DNA from: Apodospora peruviana
Lineage: Eukaryota > Ascomycota > Sordariomycetes > Sordariales > Lasiosphaeriaceae
DNA length: 64,000 bases
Reading direction: 5' to 3'
NCBI GenBank assembly: GCA_033439685.1
Contig: JAUEDM010000007.1
Location: forward strand, 2,656,501 to 2,720,500
Shown here: positions 22,382-33,503 of the stretch, piece by piece
Position numbering within the stretch: the stretch's first letter is position 1
How the letters are laid out: every line of letters starts with the position of its first letter
The notes under the pieces: model-generated
Databases searched by the model: none
Told to the model about the DNA's origin: nothing
The model's input: only the letters and a program-made list of their open reading frames with translations
Made by a program: the position numbers and the translations under genes

Positions 22382-23625
22382 TTACCTCCTTCCATCAGCC
22401 TTGTCGGTCTCCGTCGATGTTCCAATAAGCTCATGACCATCCAGACTCTCCTTCTCGTCCCCCCTCCCAAACACCAACCCCGGGTGCCCAACAAGAAGAC
22501 AATACACCGCAGCAAGAATCAACCTATCATCATTCTCGTTAGCAAGTACAATCCTCACCAATACTTATTTATAGAAGGGAGACTTACACCCCCTCGAGTC
22601 CAATAAACAACCCTTCGTCTCTGATCATACTCGACCCGTCACCCGTGTAGCCCGCATGCATTTCTGCGAGTCTATACGCACATCTTGCCACCGTCAGGAT
22701 TATGGCGGTCCCCATGAAGCCGAAATAGAGTTTCATCCTCCCCATCCCCATGATCCCATGAGTTTTTGTTCGAGCCTCGCGGTGTCGCTGCTGTGGTGAT
22801 AACTGGTAGTAGCGGATAAGATAATCGCCAAAGAAGCCGCAGAATAGGCAAATGGTGAAGACTTGGAAGGATAAGCCGACCAAGGCAAGATTGACGCCGA
22901 TTTGAGATGTGCCGGAGGAGGCTACCGATAAAGCGCCGCCTGCTCCCTGCAAGACGAGGGAGAACAGATCGCAGGGGATGAAGATGTAGTAGAATAGGTT
23001 TGGTCGGAAGCGACTGAGGTGAGGACTTAAGTGGGTGATGGTTGTGGAGAGCGTGAAGTAGATTGCTGCGCAATAATAGACGGGCGAGGAGTTGATGCAG
23101 ACTGTTGACACAACGAGTATGGTTAGTTGTTTGTCTCTCTGTCTTTCCCTCTTCTACCCCGTCTCCTTATTTCTCTTCCTTCACTTTGGATAGAAATGTA
23201 GGAGAAAAGGAGAGTCGGCCAGAAAGGAGAGGCAGTGAAAAGGAGAGAAAAGGCACTCGAGAAGGCGAGAGAAGACAATAGAGGGACCGGGGGTGGGTTT
23301 GCTCACTGATCTGAATCATAAACGCAACAAAATTAAACGGGTTAAGATACAGCAGACACCGGCCGATGTACCCAATGATGGCGTTAAGGCCGCCCACCAC
23401 GACACAGCCCATGAACCACCACTGTTTCCAGCGGACGCCCAGATAGGCGTGGATTACGACGGCAAGAGAATAGAGCGCGATGAAGGTCACGTTTGCTGCA
23501 AGAGAGGGGCGGTAGCCGTAGACGCTGTACTCGACTGGACACAAGTCGAGGGTGCAGTTCGCTTTGGGGCCGAAGACGATTATGTAGGGTGGGAGTGGCG
23601 GGAGGGGTGTGTTGTCTGGAGACAT
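22382..23625 (-). CDS. RTA1-family seven-transmembrane protein
   Basis: Model: complement(join(22382..22523, 22588..23101, 23307..23625)), 324 residues. RTA1/RTM1/RSB1 proteins are fungal multispanning membrane proteins linked to lipid (long-chain base) translocation and to resistance against membrane-active compounds. Visible family features are a luminal Cys pair near the start (NCTLDLCPVEYSVYGYRPS), successive hydrophobic helices, 'GYIGRCLLYLNPFN', 'PVYYCAAIYFTLS', 'IFIPCDLFSLVLQGAGGALS' and a C-terminal 'VLILAAVYCLLVGHPG' reached only after removing a 64-nt intron with a GTAAGT donor. The first intron is long (205 nt) and pyrimidine-rich. The start at 23625 gives a normal short luminal N-terminus; an in-frame upstream ATG (23823) would add 66 unlikely residues. 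The cytosolic tail is short and polar. Substrate not predictable from sequence. Confidence 0.85.
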
Positions 23626-25741
23626 CGTGGCTGGCTGCTTGGTGTGGTTAGGTAGGTAGGGTTGATGTCGCGATTTGAACTTTGATGTCGTGGATGGATC
23701 GGAGCAGCTAAACTCCAATGGAGCTGTCTGGTGCGAAAAGAAATTGGTTTCTATCAAAACCAGTGAATTTGTTACAGAGCTGGAAGGAGTGACTGATCTG
23801 AGATGAGAAACGGTGTTTGACACGAACGAATGCTGGGCTGGTAGATGGAAATCGGGGTCTGACAGGAGCGAATGACTGATTTGGGAGAGAGAAGCTGGTC
23901 CGTGTTGAGGGTGATGCAGGTAAGAAGGAGAAGCACGGGATGTTGGCGTCTAAATATTCTCGATCAAGACCGCAGTGGGCGGGCAGTTGTTATCTGCAAA
24001 GGGGTCGAGAGGCTGCCTCTCGGTGTCGATATGGCCTCGCTCTCCGAAAGCCAAGAGTCTGTGTCCAAGAGTAGTTGGACGTTGTTGTTCAAGATCTGGA
24101 CGCGAAGAACTCATTGGATCAAAATCTCGTGGCTCGGAGAAGGAAGTTGTACCGTGTACCGATGCCGAGCGGTAGCCACCACAGAAACATGATGTACTCA
24201 GTTCTTGTCGTCGAAGTCTCTTCACAGAACACCTTTACACAAAGGAATTGGAAACTACGCGTATAGATCCCACGCATGTGCCATTTTGATATCTAGGTTG
24301 TAGTACGTGGCTATGTTGTGTATCAATGGAGAGGAGGTGCAATGGCAGATGTCTCCTCGCATTCGCTTAATATCCCTAAACGGGTCGGAAACCTCCAAGT
24401 AAGCTCGAGGTTGTTGCTCGCATTCGCTTAACTTTCCTAATACGGTACCACGATCTGGATGAGAGGCTGTACATATATGAATACAGTGTTCGGCACCAAC
24501 GTTACAGGACGTGGTTTTCTTCGAAACTAGATTAAGTCTCATGCGAGTGGAAAAGGGAAGGGGCAAGATGCCGTTGCAGATATCTGCTCGCATTCACTTA
24601 AGTCTCCTACTTCTCACGAGGGTCTGGATGAGCGACGAAGGGTGGTCCCAACAGGCCTGGGCCTACGGCAACAAGGGATAAACAATCTGTAATGGTAAAT
24701 CTGATCAAGCCTTTAGATTGTTTGTTCTGAGACTATGCTTAGCTCCCAGGTTCCATGGCCCTTTGTTAATTTTGGCGTTAGGCAGAAACGTGTGCCCAAG
24801 ATCACCACCTGTGTACCTCTCTTGGGAGTTTGTGATTTGCATGGCCTTTATTGATGATGAAAATGAAGATGATAGTTGGAATATATACCATCTTTGCAGG
24901 GAAGGCTGTATGAGAAGCCTAATAGCTAGCTTTCTTAGAAAGAAACCGATCGATGAGAGGCTGAGAGTCTTGATCCTGACCCACAAGATTAATTTGACTT
25001 CAGCATGTTCGGCCCAATGTTGCTCCGTCTGCTGTTGCAAACATTTACCTTACACGCGGGTGTATCCAAGGTATAAAAGCATGCCTCTGCGCGATTTTCT
25101 TTCAAAGTTCCTTTCCAATCCTTCGTATGTCAAAACTCGAGTTTAACGCACTCTGTCTTGATCACCCCCGGAGCTTGTTCGGTTCGGAGAGCACCTCCTT
25201 ACGAGTTGTCGAGAATGATAAGACACTGGCAGCACCTTGGGGCGATGGGAGATGAACTCGAAATGCAGCATCCAGAAGTTCCGCGCTCAATATGCTGAGT
25301 AAGTTCGCCACGAACGGTTCCAAGGGCTTTCGTTACTCAAGTGGACAACTAATGCGAGTTGAGAAAAACAATAACACAGGGTTCGCTGCACTCACCACTG
25401 ACAGCAGAGTCGTAACGCTCAAAGAATCGTGGGTCGCTAGGACAATGATGTCCGGACCAATTGTAATTCTACTAAGGATCCAGTCCCTACCAGGTAGTCC
25501 ATCAGTCCCTCCTGGGTTATATACAGAGTGTTAATGTAGATACATTAGGAGAAATCTCTGGCGTCTCACTTTGCGCCTAAGCTCCATGGCTTTGCTTGAT
25601 AACAACCGCGACTAAGATCACGTCACATGGATACAAAAGCCGACGTGGGGCACTTACCTCCACCCTTGCCGTTGGCATTCTTCATTCTCATCGATTCTGG
25701 CAACTGGGTCTCCGAAAACTTCGGCCTCATCAGATCGAAAA
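23626..25741. other. Intergenic, no gene seen
   Basis: Contains the RTA1 gene promoter and a local repeat family at 24356-24601 (separate entry). Short frames lack domains. Confidence 0.55.
24356..24601 (+). repeat. Three copies of a 15-bp motif CTCGCATTCRCTTAA with partly shared flanks
   Basis: Copies at 24356-24370, 24417-24431 and 24587-24601. Copies 1 and 3 also share about 11 preceding bases (GCAGATRTCTS). Copies 2 and 3 are both followed, after about 20-35 bases, by TCTGGATGAG. No function known. Confidence 0.65.
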
Positions 25742-26177
25742 ATGTCGAATCCCCCTGAGTTAATCCTCGATGGATGTATCGTGATCATTGATTGCTTTTC
25801 TGGCACAGAAGTCGATTCAAATGGTGGTGATGACTGGCCCAACGATAGCACCGTCGATGTTTTTCACACATCGTTCGATTCCCTGGTGCTCGTCGACGGG
25901 GATCCACCGGGGCCTTACCAAGTCACTGACGGCGGAACCATCTTTAATGAAACATTGGAAATCACAGGTGAGCTCCCTTCCATTCTGAAAAGGATTCCGT
26001 TCCAGGCTGAATGTCTCCCCACACGTCCTTACGAGGGACTGCGATGATACCTGGAATCTTCTTATGAATCAACAGAACAATGCCGGAGCGGAAGGACCTC
26101 GAGTTGTCAAGAAGCACACCTTAAACCGGATTGTTTGGAGGGATAAAGACTTGGCTTGGTTGGAGTGCGCAGAGTGA
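25742..26177 (+). CDS. Uncharacterised possible gene
   Basis: A frame from the ATG at 25742 ('MSNPPELILDGCIVIIDCF', acidic, with 'SLVLVDGDPPGPYQVTDGG') and a second frame ending at 26175-26177 ('DDTWNLLMNQQNNAGAEGP', 'LNRIVWRDKDLAWLECAE') both look more protein-like than their surroundings. The only splice that joins them in phase would remove just 25 nt, too short for a fungal intron, so either the model is incomplete or the locus carries a frameshift. No known domain. Confidence 0.25.
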
Positions 26178-27358
26178 TATCTGAACAAACTTGTCGAGAA
26201 GTTCCAGTCAAGCCCAAAGGTATGGAGATCATAGCGCAACAGACTTTTGATCTTCAGACTAATAACAGATCTCATTGAAGGTGAAAGTCCTGGAAGGGTT
26301 GTTGAAGGACGTCGAGGAAGCAAAGAAATACAAGGGAAGTGCGGATTCTTAGGTCTACCGTATTACTCCACGATATCTCGGTTTACTCAGTCAACGTACA
26401 CGTCAAATGTTGTCCCAACCAGCTTGCGCAAATACCGCCATCTGCACCTAGCGTGACAATGTAGTGATAGCCTGGGCAATGATACTGACCATTCTGCGGC
26501 TTTGCACTGTTGGAGTTGGATTTTCAGATGAGGTGCTCACTTCTCTTTATGACCTGAAACTTCCGTATGTCTCATTCTGGCTTATATCCTCCTATTCCTC
26601 CAGTTGAAGCAGCTCTTGTTTCTGATATAAGACGTACCTGGTACCAGGGTCATCAACTTGATCTCACCAGCCTATGAACATGATCTTCAAGTGGCGCTCC
26701 CTAATAGTCCGGGGTAGGAATTTCTGGCACCACACGAAAGTGAAGTTGGAGCCCTTATTCTCAGTTTTATGCTCGTGCATTCATTGTTAAATCCCTGGCA
26801 TCTCAACTCACCATTGCTTTTCTCCTGGACCCAAAACTAATCAGACTGTCATCAACCATACAACCTACGTCATGCCGATGACTTTCGGAATGCACTCGAA
26901 GGATGCTACCCTGTTCAGTATAGAGAAGCCAATTCAGGGCAAAGCCGGAAACAAGCAGAGTGGATAAACGGCACAGGCATGCACAAAAGTCCACTTTGAC
27001 CTGAAAGTAATACGAACTCGGACTTGTCCCCTTCGGTCCCTTGCGCGCTGATGTCCAATGGCAGACCGTTCATTTTGGTCCCACTTGATTTTTAAAGTTG
27101 GTAAACCCACTCGCGAAATCCTTGCATGATACCCAAGCCGCGGTACGGTCCAATTATAGTGGGCAATGCTACAGCACCGCCCCAACGGCGCGTGCCTGGG
27201 CCGGTCTCTTGGCGATATCCATAAGGAGGACCGACGCCAATTTCAATGCTCACCCTGCAAACTCGCCCCTCCAAACTCAACTTCGAATTCGGCGTGATTT
27301 TCATCATCTCAACAACAACAAACATTCGTTTCTCTTCTTTGTAACACAAACCGTCAAA
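26178..27358. other. Intergenic; upstream region of the GH76 gene
   Basis: No gene recognised. The last ~150 bases carry CAACAACAACA and CTTCTTT-type leader sequence before the GH76 start codon. Confidence 0.55.
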
Positions 27359-28822
27359 ATGATCGCATCACTCGCTTCGATCAAGGCGGCAGCCATCGCC
27401 GTCCCCGTCCTGCTGGCGGGACGCGGGATCGCCGCCGAATCGACCTACAAACTCGATTCCCACGACGCCATAATCGAGTCCGCAAAAACCCTCGCCTTCG
27501 ACCTGATGTCGCTGTACAACGGAAACGAGACGGGCGAGATCCCGGGTGTCCTCGGGTACCCGCCACCCAGCGGGCCGTACTACTGGTGGGAGGGCGGCGC
27601 GCTCATGTCGACCATGATCGACTACTGGCACCTGACGGGCGACGACACCTACAACGATGTCGTCACTCAGGGTATTCAACATCAGGTTGGGCCAAACAAC
27701 GACTTCATGACGCCCAACTGGACCGCCGCCGCCTCCAACGACGACCAGTGCATGTGGGGTCTTGCTGCGCTGCTTGCTGCCGAGAAAGGGTTCCCTGACC
27801 CGCCCAAGGACCAGCCCCAGTGGCTTGAGCTGGCGAAGGCGGTGTGGGACGATCTGGCTAGCCCTGATAGACACGATGACAAGTGTGGTGGTGGACTGAG
27901 GTGGCAGATCCCGCTTTTTAACGTGGGATATGACTACAAGAACTCTCTGCCCAACGCATGCTTCTTCAACCTCGGCGCACGTCTCGCCAAGCTCACAGGC
28001 GACAAGAAATACGCCGACGCTTCTTCCGAGACATGGGACTGGCTCACCGGCGTTGGTCTTCTGGACACAAAGACCTGGGCCGTGTACGACGGCGGCCACG
28101 TCGACGAGAACTGCACCGACATCAACAAGGCGCAGTTCTCCATCGTGAATGCCTACCTCGTCCAGGGTGCAGCATACATGTACAACTTTGTTTGTCTCCC
28201 CCCTCTTCCCTGCCTTTCTCTACTTCTACTAACAGTGTCACAGACCAAAGAGTCCGACGAGTGGAAACAGCGCATCACAAACCTCAACGACGCCACCCTC
28301 AAGACATTCTTCCCTAACGACATTGCCTTCGAGGCCGCCTGCGAAAAGAGCGACCACTGCACGACCGACATGTTGGCGTTTAAAGGTCTCGCCCACCGCT
28401 GGCTGGCCGATACCACCCAGGTCGCGTCTTTTACTGCCGAGAAACTTACCCCGGTCCTGCGCAAGAGTACTGAGGCGGCCGTCAAGCAGTGCACCGGCGG
28501 CGACAGCGGAAGAGAATGCGGGTTTTTCTGGTCCGAGGGGGAGTTCAAGGAGACTGAGGCGGAGGGGACTGTTGGCCAGCAGATGAATGTGCTTGCTGCC
28601 GTGGAGGGATTGTTGATTGCTGATGGTGTTGTGGGCGGCGGTAACGGTGATGGTGAGACGGATGATGGTGGTAGTAGTGGGAGCAGTAATGAGGGTGGAA
28701 GCACCCCGACTGGCACGACGACTGCGCCGTCTGGGAGCCCGACTTCTGGGGCTGGTCGCATTGGAATGGAGGCTGTGGTGGTGGCCGTTGGACTTGGAGC
28801 TGTTGGGTTGTTGGCTCTCTGA
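27359..28822 (+). CDS. GH76 GPI-anchored endo-mannanase-like protein (DFG5/DCW1 family)
   Basis: Model: join(27359..28189, 28244..28822), 469 residues. DFG5/DCW1 proteins are GH76 members that act at the cell surface and are thought to cross-link GPI mannoproteins to wall glucan by transglycosidation of alpha-1,6-mannan. Seen here: a signal peptide (residues 1-~25, ending GRGIAAES), 'YYWWEGGALMSTMIDYW', the catalytic-type aspartate pair Asp128-Asp129 in SNDDQCMWG, 'CGGGLRWQ', 'NACFFNLGARLA', 'WAVYDGG' and 'GLAHRW'. A Gly/Ser/Thr-rich spacer ends in a hydrophobic C-terminus preceded by small residues, a clear GPI-attachment signal. The 54-nt intron is in frame and would add 18 hydrophobic residues if retained; splicing restores the expected 'MYNF-TKESDEW' join. 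The longer frame upstream of 27359 has no better start. Confidence 0.92.
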   Translation: MIASLASIKAAAIAVPVLLAGRGIAAESTYKLDSHDAIIESAKTLAFDLMSLYNGNETGEIPGVLGYPPPSGPYYWWEGGALMSTMIDYWHLTGDDTYNDVVTQGIQHQVGPNNDFMTPNWTAAASNDDQCMWGLAALLAAEKGFPDPPKDQPQWLELAKAVWDDLASPDRHDDKCGGGLRWQIPLFNVGYDYKNSLPNACFFNLGARLAKLTGDKKYADASSETWDWLTGVGLLDTKTWAVYDGGHVDENCTDINKAQFSIVNAYLVQGAAYMYNFVCLPPLPCLSLLLLTVSQTKESDEWKQRITNLNDATLKTFFPNDIAFEAACEKSDHCTTDMLAFKGLAHRWLADTTQVASFTAEKLTPVLRKSTEAAVKQCTGGDSGRECGFFWSEGEFKETEAEGTVGQQMNVLAAVEGLLIADGVVGGGNGDGETDDGGSSGSSNEGGSTPTGTTTAPSGSPTSGAGRIGMEAVVVAVGLGAVGLLAL

Positions 28823-29558
28823 GATGGGTGCACAATGTGTCAAGATGTGCAAATATTGTCAGTGATGATCTGTCCAGTCTTGTATAGCCCTCAATTGGAT
28901 AGAAATCCAGGGTATAATGATTTGAAGCAATAGAGAAAACTGCATAATATGGTTACGCTTTCAAGGGGCAATTGTCATATTACGACCTGACTACGATTTG
29001 CAAAGACAAGCCCTTCCATTGGTCTTCAGCCTCAAGTGGCTATGGCCTAGCAACCTCTGTTCCATTGTATTGGCCATCAAACGAGCAGGCCTTTTCACAG
29101 GCTCCGTTGAGGCTAAAATTGCGGTGCGTTTCCCCGGATTGTATGGAGCTGCAGCCAGAGATACCTCAATGCTTTGGACAGCAAGTTTCCATCACTCCAG
29201 TCTGGTTTTGCCATACTACGTACTTCGCCTCGTCACCCGAGAGCAATTTGCATGAGATTGGAGAAGGCAGGTGCATCATCACAAGTCAAGTGAGAACTTG
29301 GCAGTTATTATACCCAAAATTATGTTTGTATGATTACACTTCGGGACCAGCGGAATTATTCCCAACCCAAGGTACAGCTCGCCAACGTTACTTGCTCTAC
29401 TAATTTCCATCAAAATGACCGTTTCACTCTGTCTATAATGAACGAACATCTCAAGCCAAATCGAAACATAAATGATACGCCACAGCCAGTCCATCATCAA
29501 AGATACTCCCTCCCATAACTGCATCTCCTAGGAGACCTCCCTTACCATTGTGATATTC
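28823..29558. other. Convergent intergenic region
   Basis: No gene seen; short frames near 28972-29403 have no domain or intron structure. Confidence 0.55.
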
Positions 29559-29860
29559 TCATCTTCTCCCATGATGGTGACTGCTCACGTGAGCCTGGGG
29601 CGGATAGGTATGCCCACCACCACCACCACCGTGGCCGTAGCCGTGACTGCCATGCGCTCCGACTCCGTGGGCGGGGTCCCAATCGGGTTCGACTTGTTCT
29701 ATGTTGTGGGTTTCGTCAGCATCAACTTTACGACTCCTAAACAGCCAAGTTGTACGTGTCCGTAGCAAGGGTTGGTGGTTAGTTGGGATTTACCTCGCTT
29801 GTTGCCACAGATACAAGGGCAGATAACTCTGCAGAAGAGTCCCCAAACTCCCGGTGCCAT
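29559..29860 (-). CDS. Small Cys- and Gly/His-rich protein of unknown function
   Basis: Model: complement(join(29559..29725, 29794..29860)), 77 residues. Exon 1 encodes 'MAPGVWGLFCRVICPCICGN', a short hydrophobic start with four cysteines in nine residues, which could be palmitoylated or membrane-associated. A 68-nt intron (GTAAAT donor, CAACTAACC branch, AAG acceptor) joins in phase to an acidic segment 'VDADETHNIEQVEPDWDP' followed by a Gly/His repeat (HGYGHGGGGGGH) and a His-rich end. I do not recognise the family. The CxCxC-like N-terminus with a polar tail suggests a peripheral membrane or metal-binding microprotein, which is inference. The join relies on a less usual AAG acceptor; without splicing a 53-residue frame would result. 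Confidence 0.45.
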
Positions 29861-31063
29861 GTTTGCCGAGTTGGAGGTTGAGTAGTTCAGTCGAGAAGTA
29901 TCTGTTTAGGAGTTTTATATGGTAAGATGTTATTTGAGTTGATGAGTTGCCTTGGTTGGTGAGAGAGGTGAAAGCTACTGTTGTATCTGTCTACAAGACT
30001 TGGGTTGTCAAGGAATGCGCCAGAGGACACAGGTTTATATACAGGGAGAAGATCCTCTTCTCTCGACGTCTGGTCCTTAACCACGTTCCAACCACTTCAA
30101 GCTCTCTGCCCCAACTGGGTAAGGTCTTGTTGGAATGAAACATTACGATGCTATGTTTAGCTGTCTATAGGTGGATGAGGTAATGTCATCTCATGATAGT
30201 GTCACACGATCCAGTCTTGCCGGGCAACTCGTATGGCGTTGGTTACGACTTACTGCATCTAGACTCTTAAACATTCCCGCCACGCGTGGAAAGGAATAAG
30301 ATGATGATGCTCTCGCTTCAGGTAAAACTCCAATCTGTCTTGCCTCATCACGCCGCCTGGATCTAACAATTCCAGACATCGGCTGAGTAAGTTGGGCAAC
30401 CCCGTTCAAACTGTGCCACAGCCATATGTCAGAAGCCAAACCAGACGGCGGGTGAATATGGATTAATAAACAAAATCTCGGCGGGTTTATGAGTTCCTCA
30501 TATGGAACTCACCTCCAAAAATCAGCACTACCGCCTACCGACTAGCTTGATGGATCTAATCCACCGACAGAGCCGTTTCAACTTCATTCTTATGACCCAA
30601 CGACGTGACGGGCCTCAGTGTTGGAATCATTGATCCATGCTAAGCACTCCAAACACTGTCCATGGGCGGCAGCATTCAATTACTTCAAGTTCAGACTAGT
30701 AGTAAGAATACAGGGAGGGAATTTCCAACTGAAGTCATGCCAAGCAGATGATTTCGACGAGTAGTCTCAAGGAGCAAGCAGGTACAATCTCTTGGAATTC
30801 AACATCGTGACGAACTCCCCTTATTTTCAATAAGGCAGGTCCTGCAAGGGTAAATTCTGCTATACCTATTAAGTTGGGCCGAACAATGGGAGGTTTATAT
30901 GCCATGGTAAATACCACGACATAGCAGGATCGTGACGCTCTAGCGCCGGAATGGCATTGAATGATCCAGTCGACCTTCCGCCCCTCCATCCGTCGCGCAT
31001 TTCGATGATATATGTACTTGTATCCCTCCCCCCTGTGTTCAGTTCCTTTGGCGTGATAATGAC
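29861..31063. other. Intergenic, no gene seen
   Basis: Promoter of the small minus-strand gene plus about 1 kb without recognisable coding sequence. Confidence 0.55.
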
Positions 31064-31428
31064 TTAAAACCCTTGCTTCTCCACCTGAGCCTGGGCAGCG
31101 GCGATAGTCGCCTGGGCATTCGGGTCAACAAAGTCGCATCCGTTCTTCCCGTTCTGGAACGCGGCAGCCTCAGCAGAGCAGACGCCGACCCCGGACGCAT
31201 TGGCGCAGCAACCCGATCCGCAATCTGCATTGTTGACACACCCGCCTGTGATGAACTGGTCGCCGTTTCCGTTTCCGACGTTACGAGAGCCGGCAACGTT
31301 GGGCGTGATTTGACCAAGAGCGGCGGCGGCAACTGCATGGCAAGGGGTTAACAGGCTTGATGATAGTAGAAGCGGTGCGTTGAGGTTGACTTACAAGCCA
31401 GCATGATAGTGACAGTGATGCGGACCAT
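31064..31428 (-). CDS. Small secreted cysteine-rich protein, BAS2-like (biotrophy-associated secreted protein family)
   Basis: Model: complement(join(31064..31329, 31395..31428)), 99 residues. Exon 1 is only 34 nt, so simple ORF searches miss the start. A signal peptide covers residues 1-18 (MVRITVTIMLAFAAAALG, cleavage before QITPN). The mature part has the family signature 'NVGNGNGDQFITGGC', then six cysteines in the order C...C..CC...C...C (GGC, ADC, GCC, VC, GC), with a C-terminal Ala/Gln-rich helix. The intron is 65 nt with GTAAGT and CAG. BAS2-type proteins were first described as secreted by Magnaporthe during biotrophic growth in rice, and homologues occur in other plant-associated Sordariomycetes. 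A host-facing role is therefore plausible but not shown here. Codon use and GC content look like those of the neighbouring genes. Confidence 0.8.
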
Positions 31429-32472
31429 TTTGACAGGTGGTTTTGAGTGCTGATATGAGTACTTGATTAAAGGATGATATTAATGAATAAAACGACACCA
31501 GGTCGTGTGAAGAAAAGAATGCAGTGGAAAGGGAAAGAAAGAACGGATGAAGAGTGATAACATCATCTAACGGACCGGGTCCAAAGATATAAGTATCAGC
31601 CAGCTAAAGACTGCGTTCCGACTGCTCACCTGGAAGAGAATTCCCTCCAGATCTGATCCTCCTTGATCTTCCCGTCACCATGAGGCGTAGCGGGGCGATC
31701 AACGTGTCTCAATCCCCGAAGGAGAAAGAACCTGGAACAATGCGACAGGAAACACTCAGCCAGTTCGTTCATTTGCTTTGTTTTCCCGGTCGTTGCTGAG
31801 AGGAAATTTGAGGCTAAGTATTAAGCGAAACATGAGGGTCCAGGGGTCGAGGTTCCTGTCGCAGATCATTCTTCAAGTCCTTTTAATAAGGCCGTCAACA
31901 TTGTCTTCACATCCGATAACTCAACTTCATTTTTGAGTGTACTTGAGAATCACGAGCGTTTTGGACTTGGGTTTGAAGTTTGGTGCACTAATTAGTTCCC
32001 TCAAAACAACAAGTATGCACGTTAAAGTGAGAGCCCAAGTATAGCAATGTCTTAGAGTCCCGTCCAACCACCATGCCGAGCCGTCACATGGCAGGTTTGA
32101 TCGACTCCCGACCCGCGATGACGGCTGCCTTTGCCCCACCGTCCCCCGTCCGTGAACGCCTCTAGCGGAAACAGCATATCCTTAGCTGTGTATCGCCAAG
32201 TGCTTTTAATGCGACAGATTCCACCCATTCAATGCTTTTTGCGACGCGGCATACGAGATCCGCTGCGCTTTACGCGGAGCCTGGCTTTCATGCTTTGAGT
32301 TACCACACGTCACCATATACTATGATGGGAAAATATTGCGGATACCTAATGCTGCCGCTGATTTTGTCGGAGAAAGTTTGAGAGGTGAGTCGATAACGCT
32401 ATTCAAAAAAAGAAAACAAAAAAAAAAAAAGATCTTTGCGAATATTTCGGAAAGAAGCAGAAGAAAAATTAT
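31429..32472. other. Intergenic; effector-like gene promoter and tRNA flank
   Basis: No gene seen. An A-rich run lies at about 32405-32430, close to the 3' side of the tRNA-Val gene. Confidence 0.6.
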
Positions 32473-32547
32473 ATGATCCGAGGCGGGCTCGATCCGCCGA
32501 CCTTCAGTGTGTTAGACTGACGTGATAACCAACTACACCATCGGACC
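32473..32547 (-). tRNA. tRNA-Val (AAC)
   Basis: Read on the minus strand: acceptor GGTCCGA/TCGGATC (one G-U), D arm GTGTAGTTGGTTATCAC, anticodon loop CTAACAC giving AAC, stem TCAGT/ACTGA, T arm GGCGG-ATCGAGC-CCGCC, discriminator A. Intronless and fully paired. Confidence 0.93.
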
Positions 32548-33503
32548 TGTGAAAATGAATGTAATTTGATGTTTAAAACACGACTCATGGAGGCCAGAGT
32601 GACTGTGGAGACACAAGACAAACTTTTGGACATGGATCCACAAATTCCGTAGGCCGTTACGCCTGTGGCGGCGCCGACGATGAGAGGCCGGATCCCGTAA
32701 GGCCGGGTACCAAAGCCGCTGCCCGCGCTTGGCCGGCGCGCAGCCGTTACGCTGCCACCCTGAACTGTGCCGTGGGTCCCAGTTGCAAGCCCAAACTCTG
32801 GCGCCTGCCTCCGGCGTAGAAAGGAGACTCAGGTGTGCTGACCGGTGCTACCCGTAGAGGTGCTCTTCGGCGTAACCAGGGCCCGCTGTTAGGGGAGCTC
32901 CTCCAAACGCATACCGGACACTAAACAGGCCCGGGTCTGCATCATACGACACTTTTTATCCTTCCGACCAGAATAGAACCGGATTCTGCTCGATGAGTTG
33001 TCTTATCTTTGCTGCAAAAGGCATTCCTTGCATTACCGGACTACTGTTTAGTGAACCAGTCCCCAGTTCGAAAGGTGGTCTGATGCTGCATTCGAGATCC
33101 CGTCTCCACCAAAGATCGGGCCGACACCGCCAACTTTTGAATGCAACTGCTGCATGAGATTCGTGCCCAGAACCACTGATGCTCTGATAGAGAGATGCAC
33201 GTCTGCCATCGTTCCATCGTTCCATCCGTAGACGCCCGTCTTTCACGCCATTTCGCTCGTAATGCCCCAGTTTTCGCCCCGATGAGCCTCAATCGCCAAC
33301 GGTTGTCGCCCGGCTTGGCCCGCCGCCGCCAACTTCCACAGCGGTCTGGCCACCGTCGCAATCAGCACATTCAGCATACCGCCGGATGCGACGGACCGTA
33401 ACCGCATCATGATTCAGAACAACATATAACAAAGCCCAACCCATCATAACCGATTTTGTTGATTGTCAAGTCCAAACTTCACACATTTTGCCCACACGCA
33501 AAC
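32548..33503. other. Intergenic; GC-rich inverted patches, PDC promoter
   Basis: The segment 32650-32900 is GC-rich with several short CGG/CCG and GCCGTTACGC repeats. No ORF with a domain. The pyruvate decarboxylase leader begins after about 33400. Confidence 0.5.

Noticed and set aside
28190..28243. 18 hydrophobic residues in the GH76 protein
   Set aside because: They come from an in-frame intron (GTTTGT...CAG); the family motif is continuous once it is removed.
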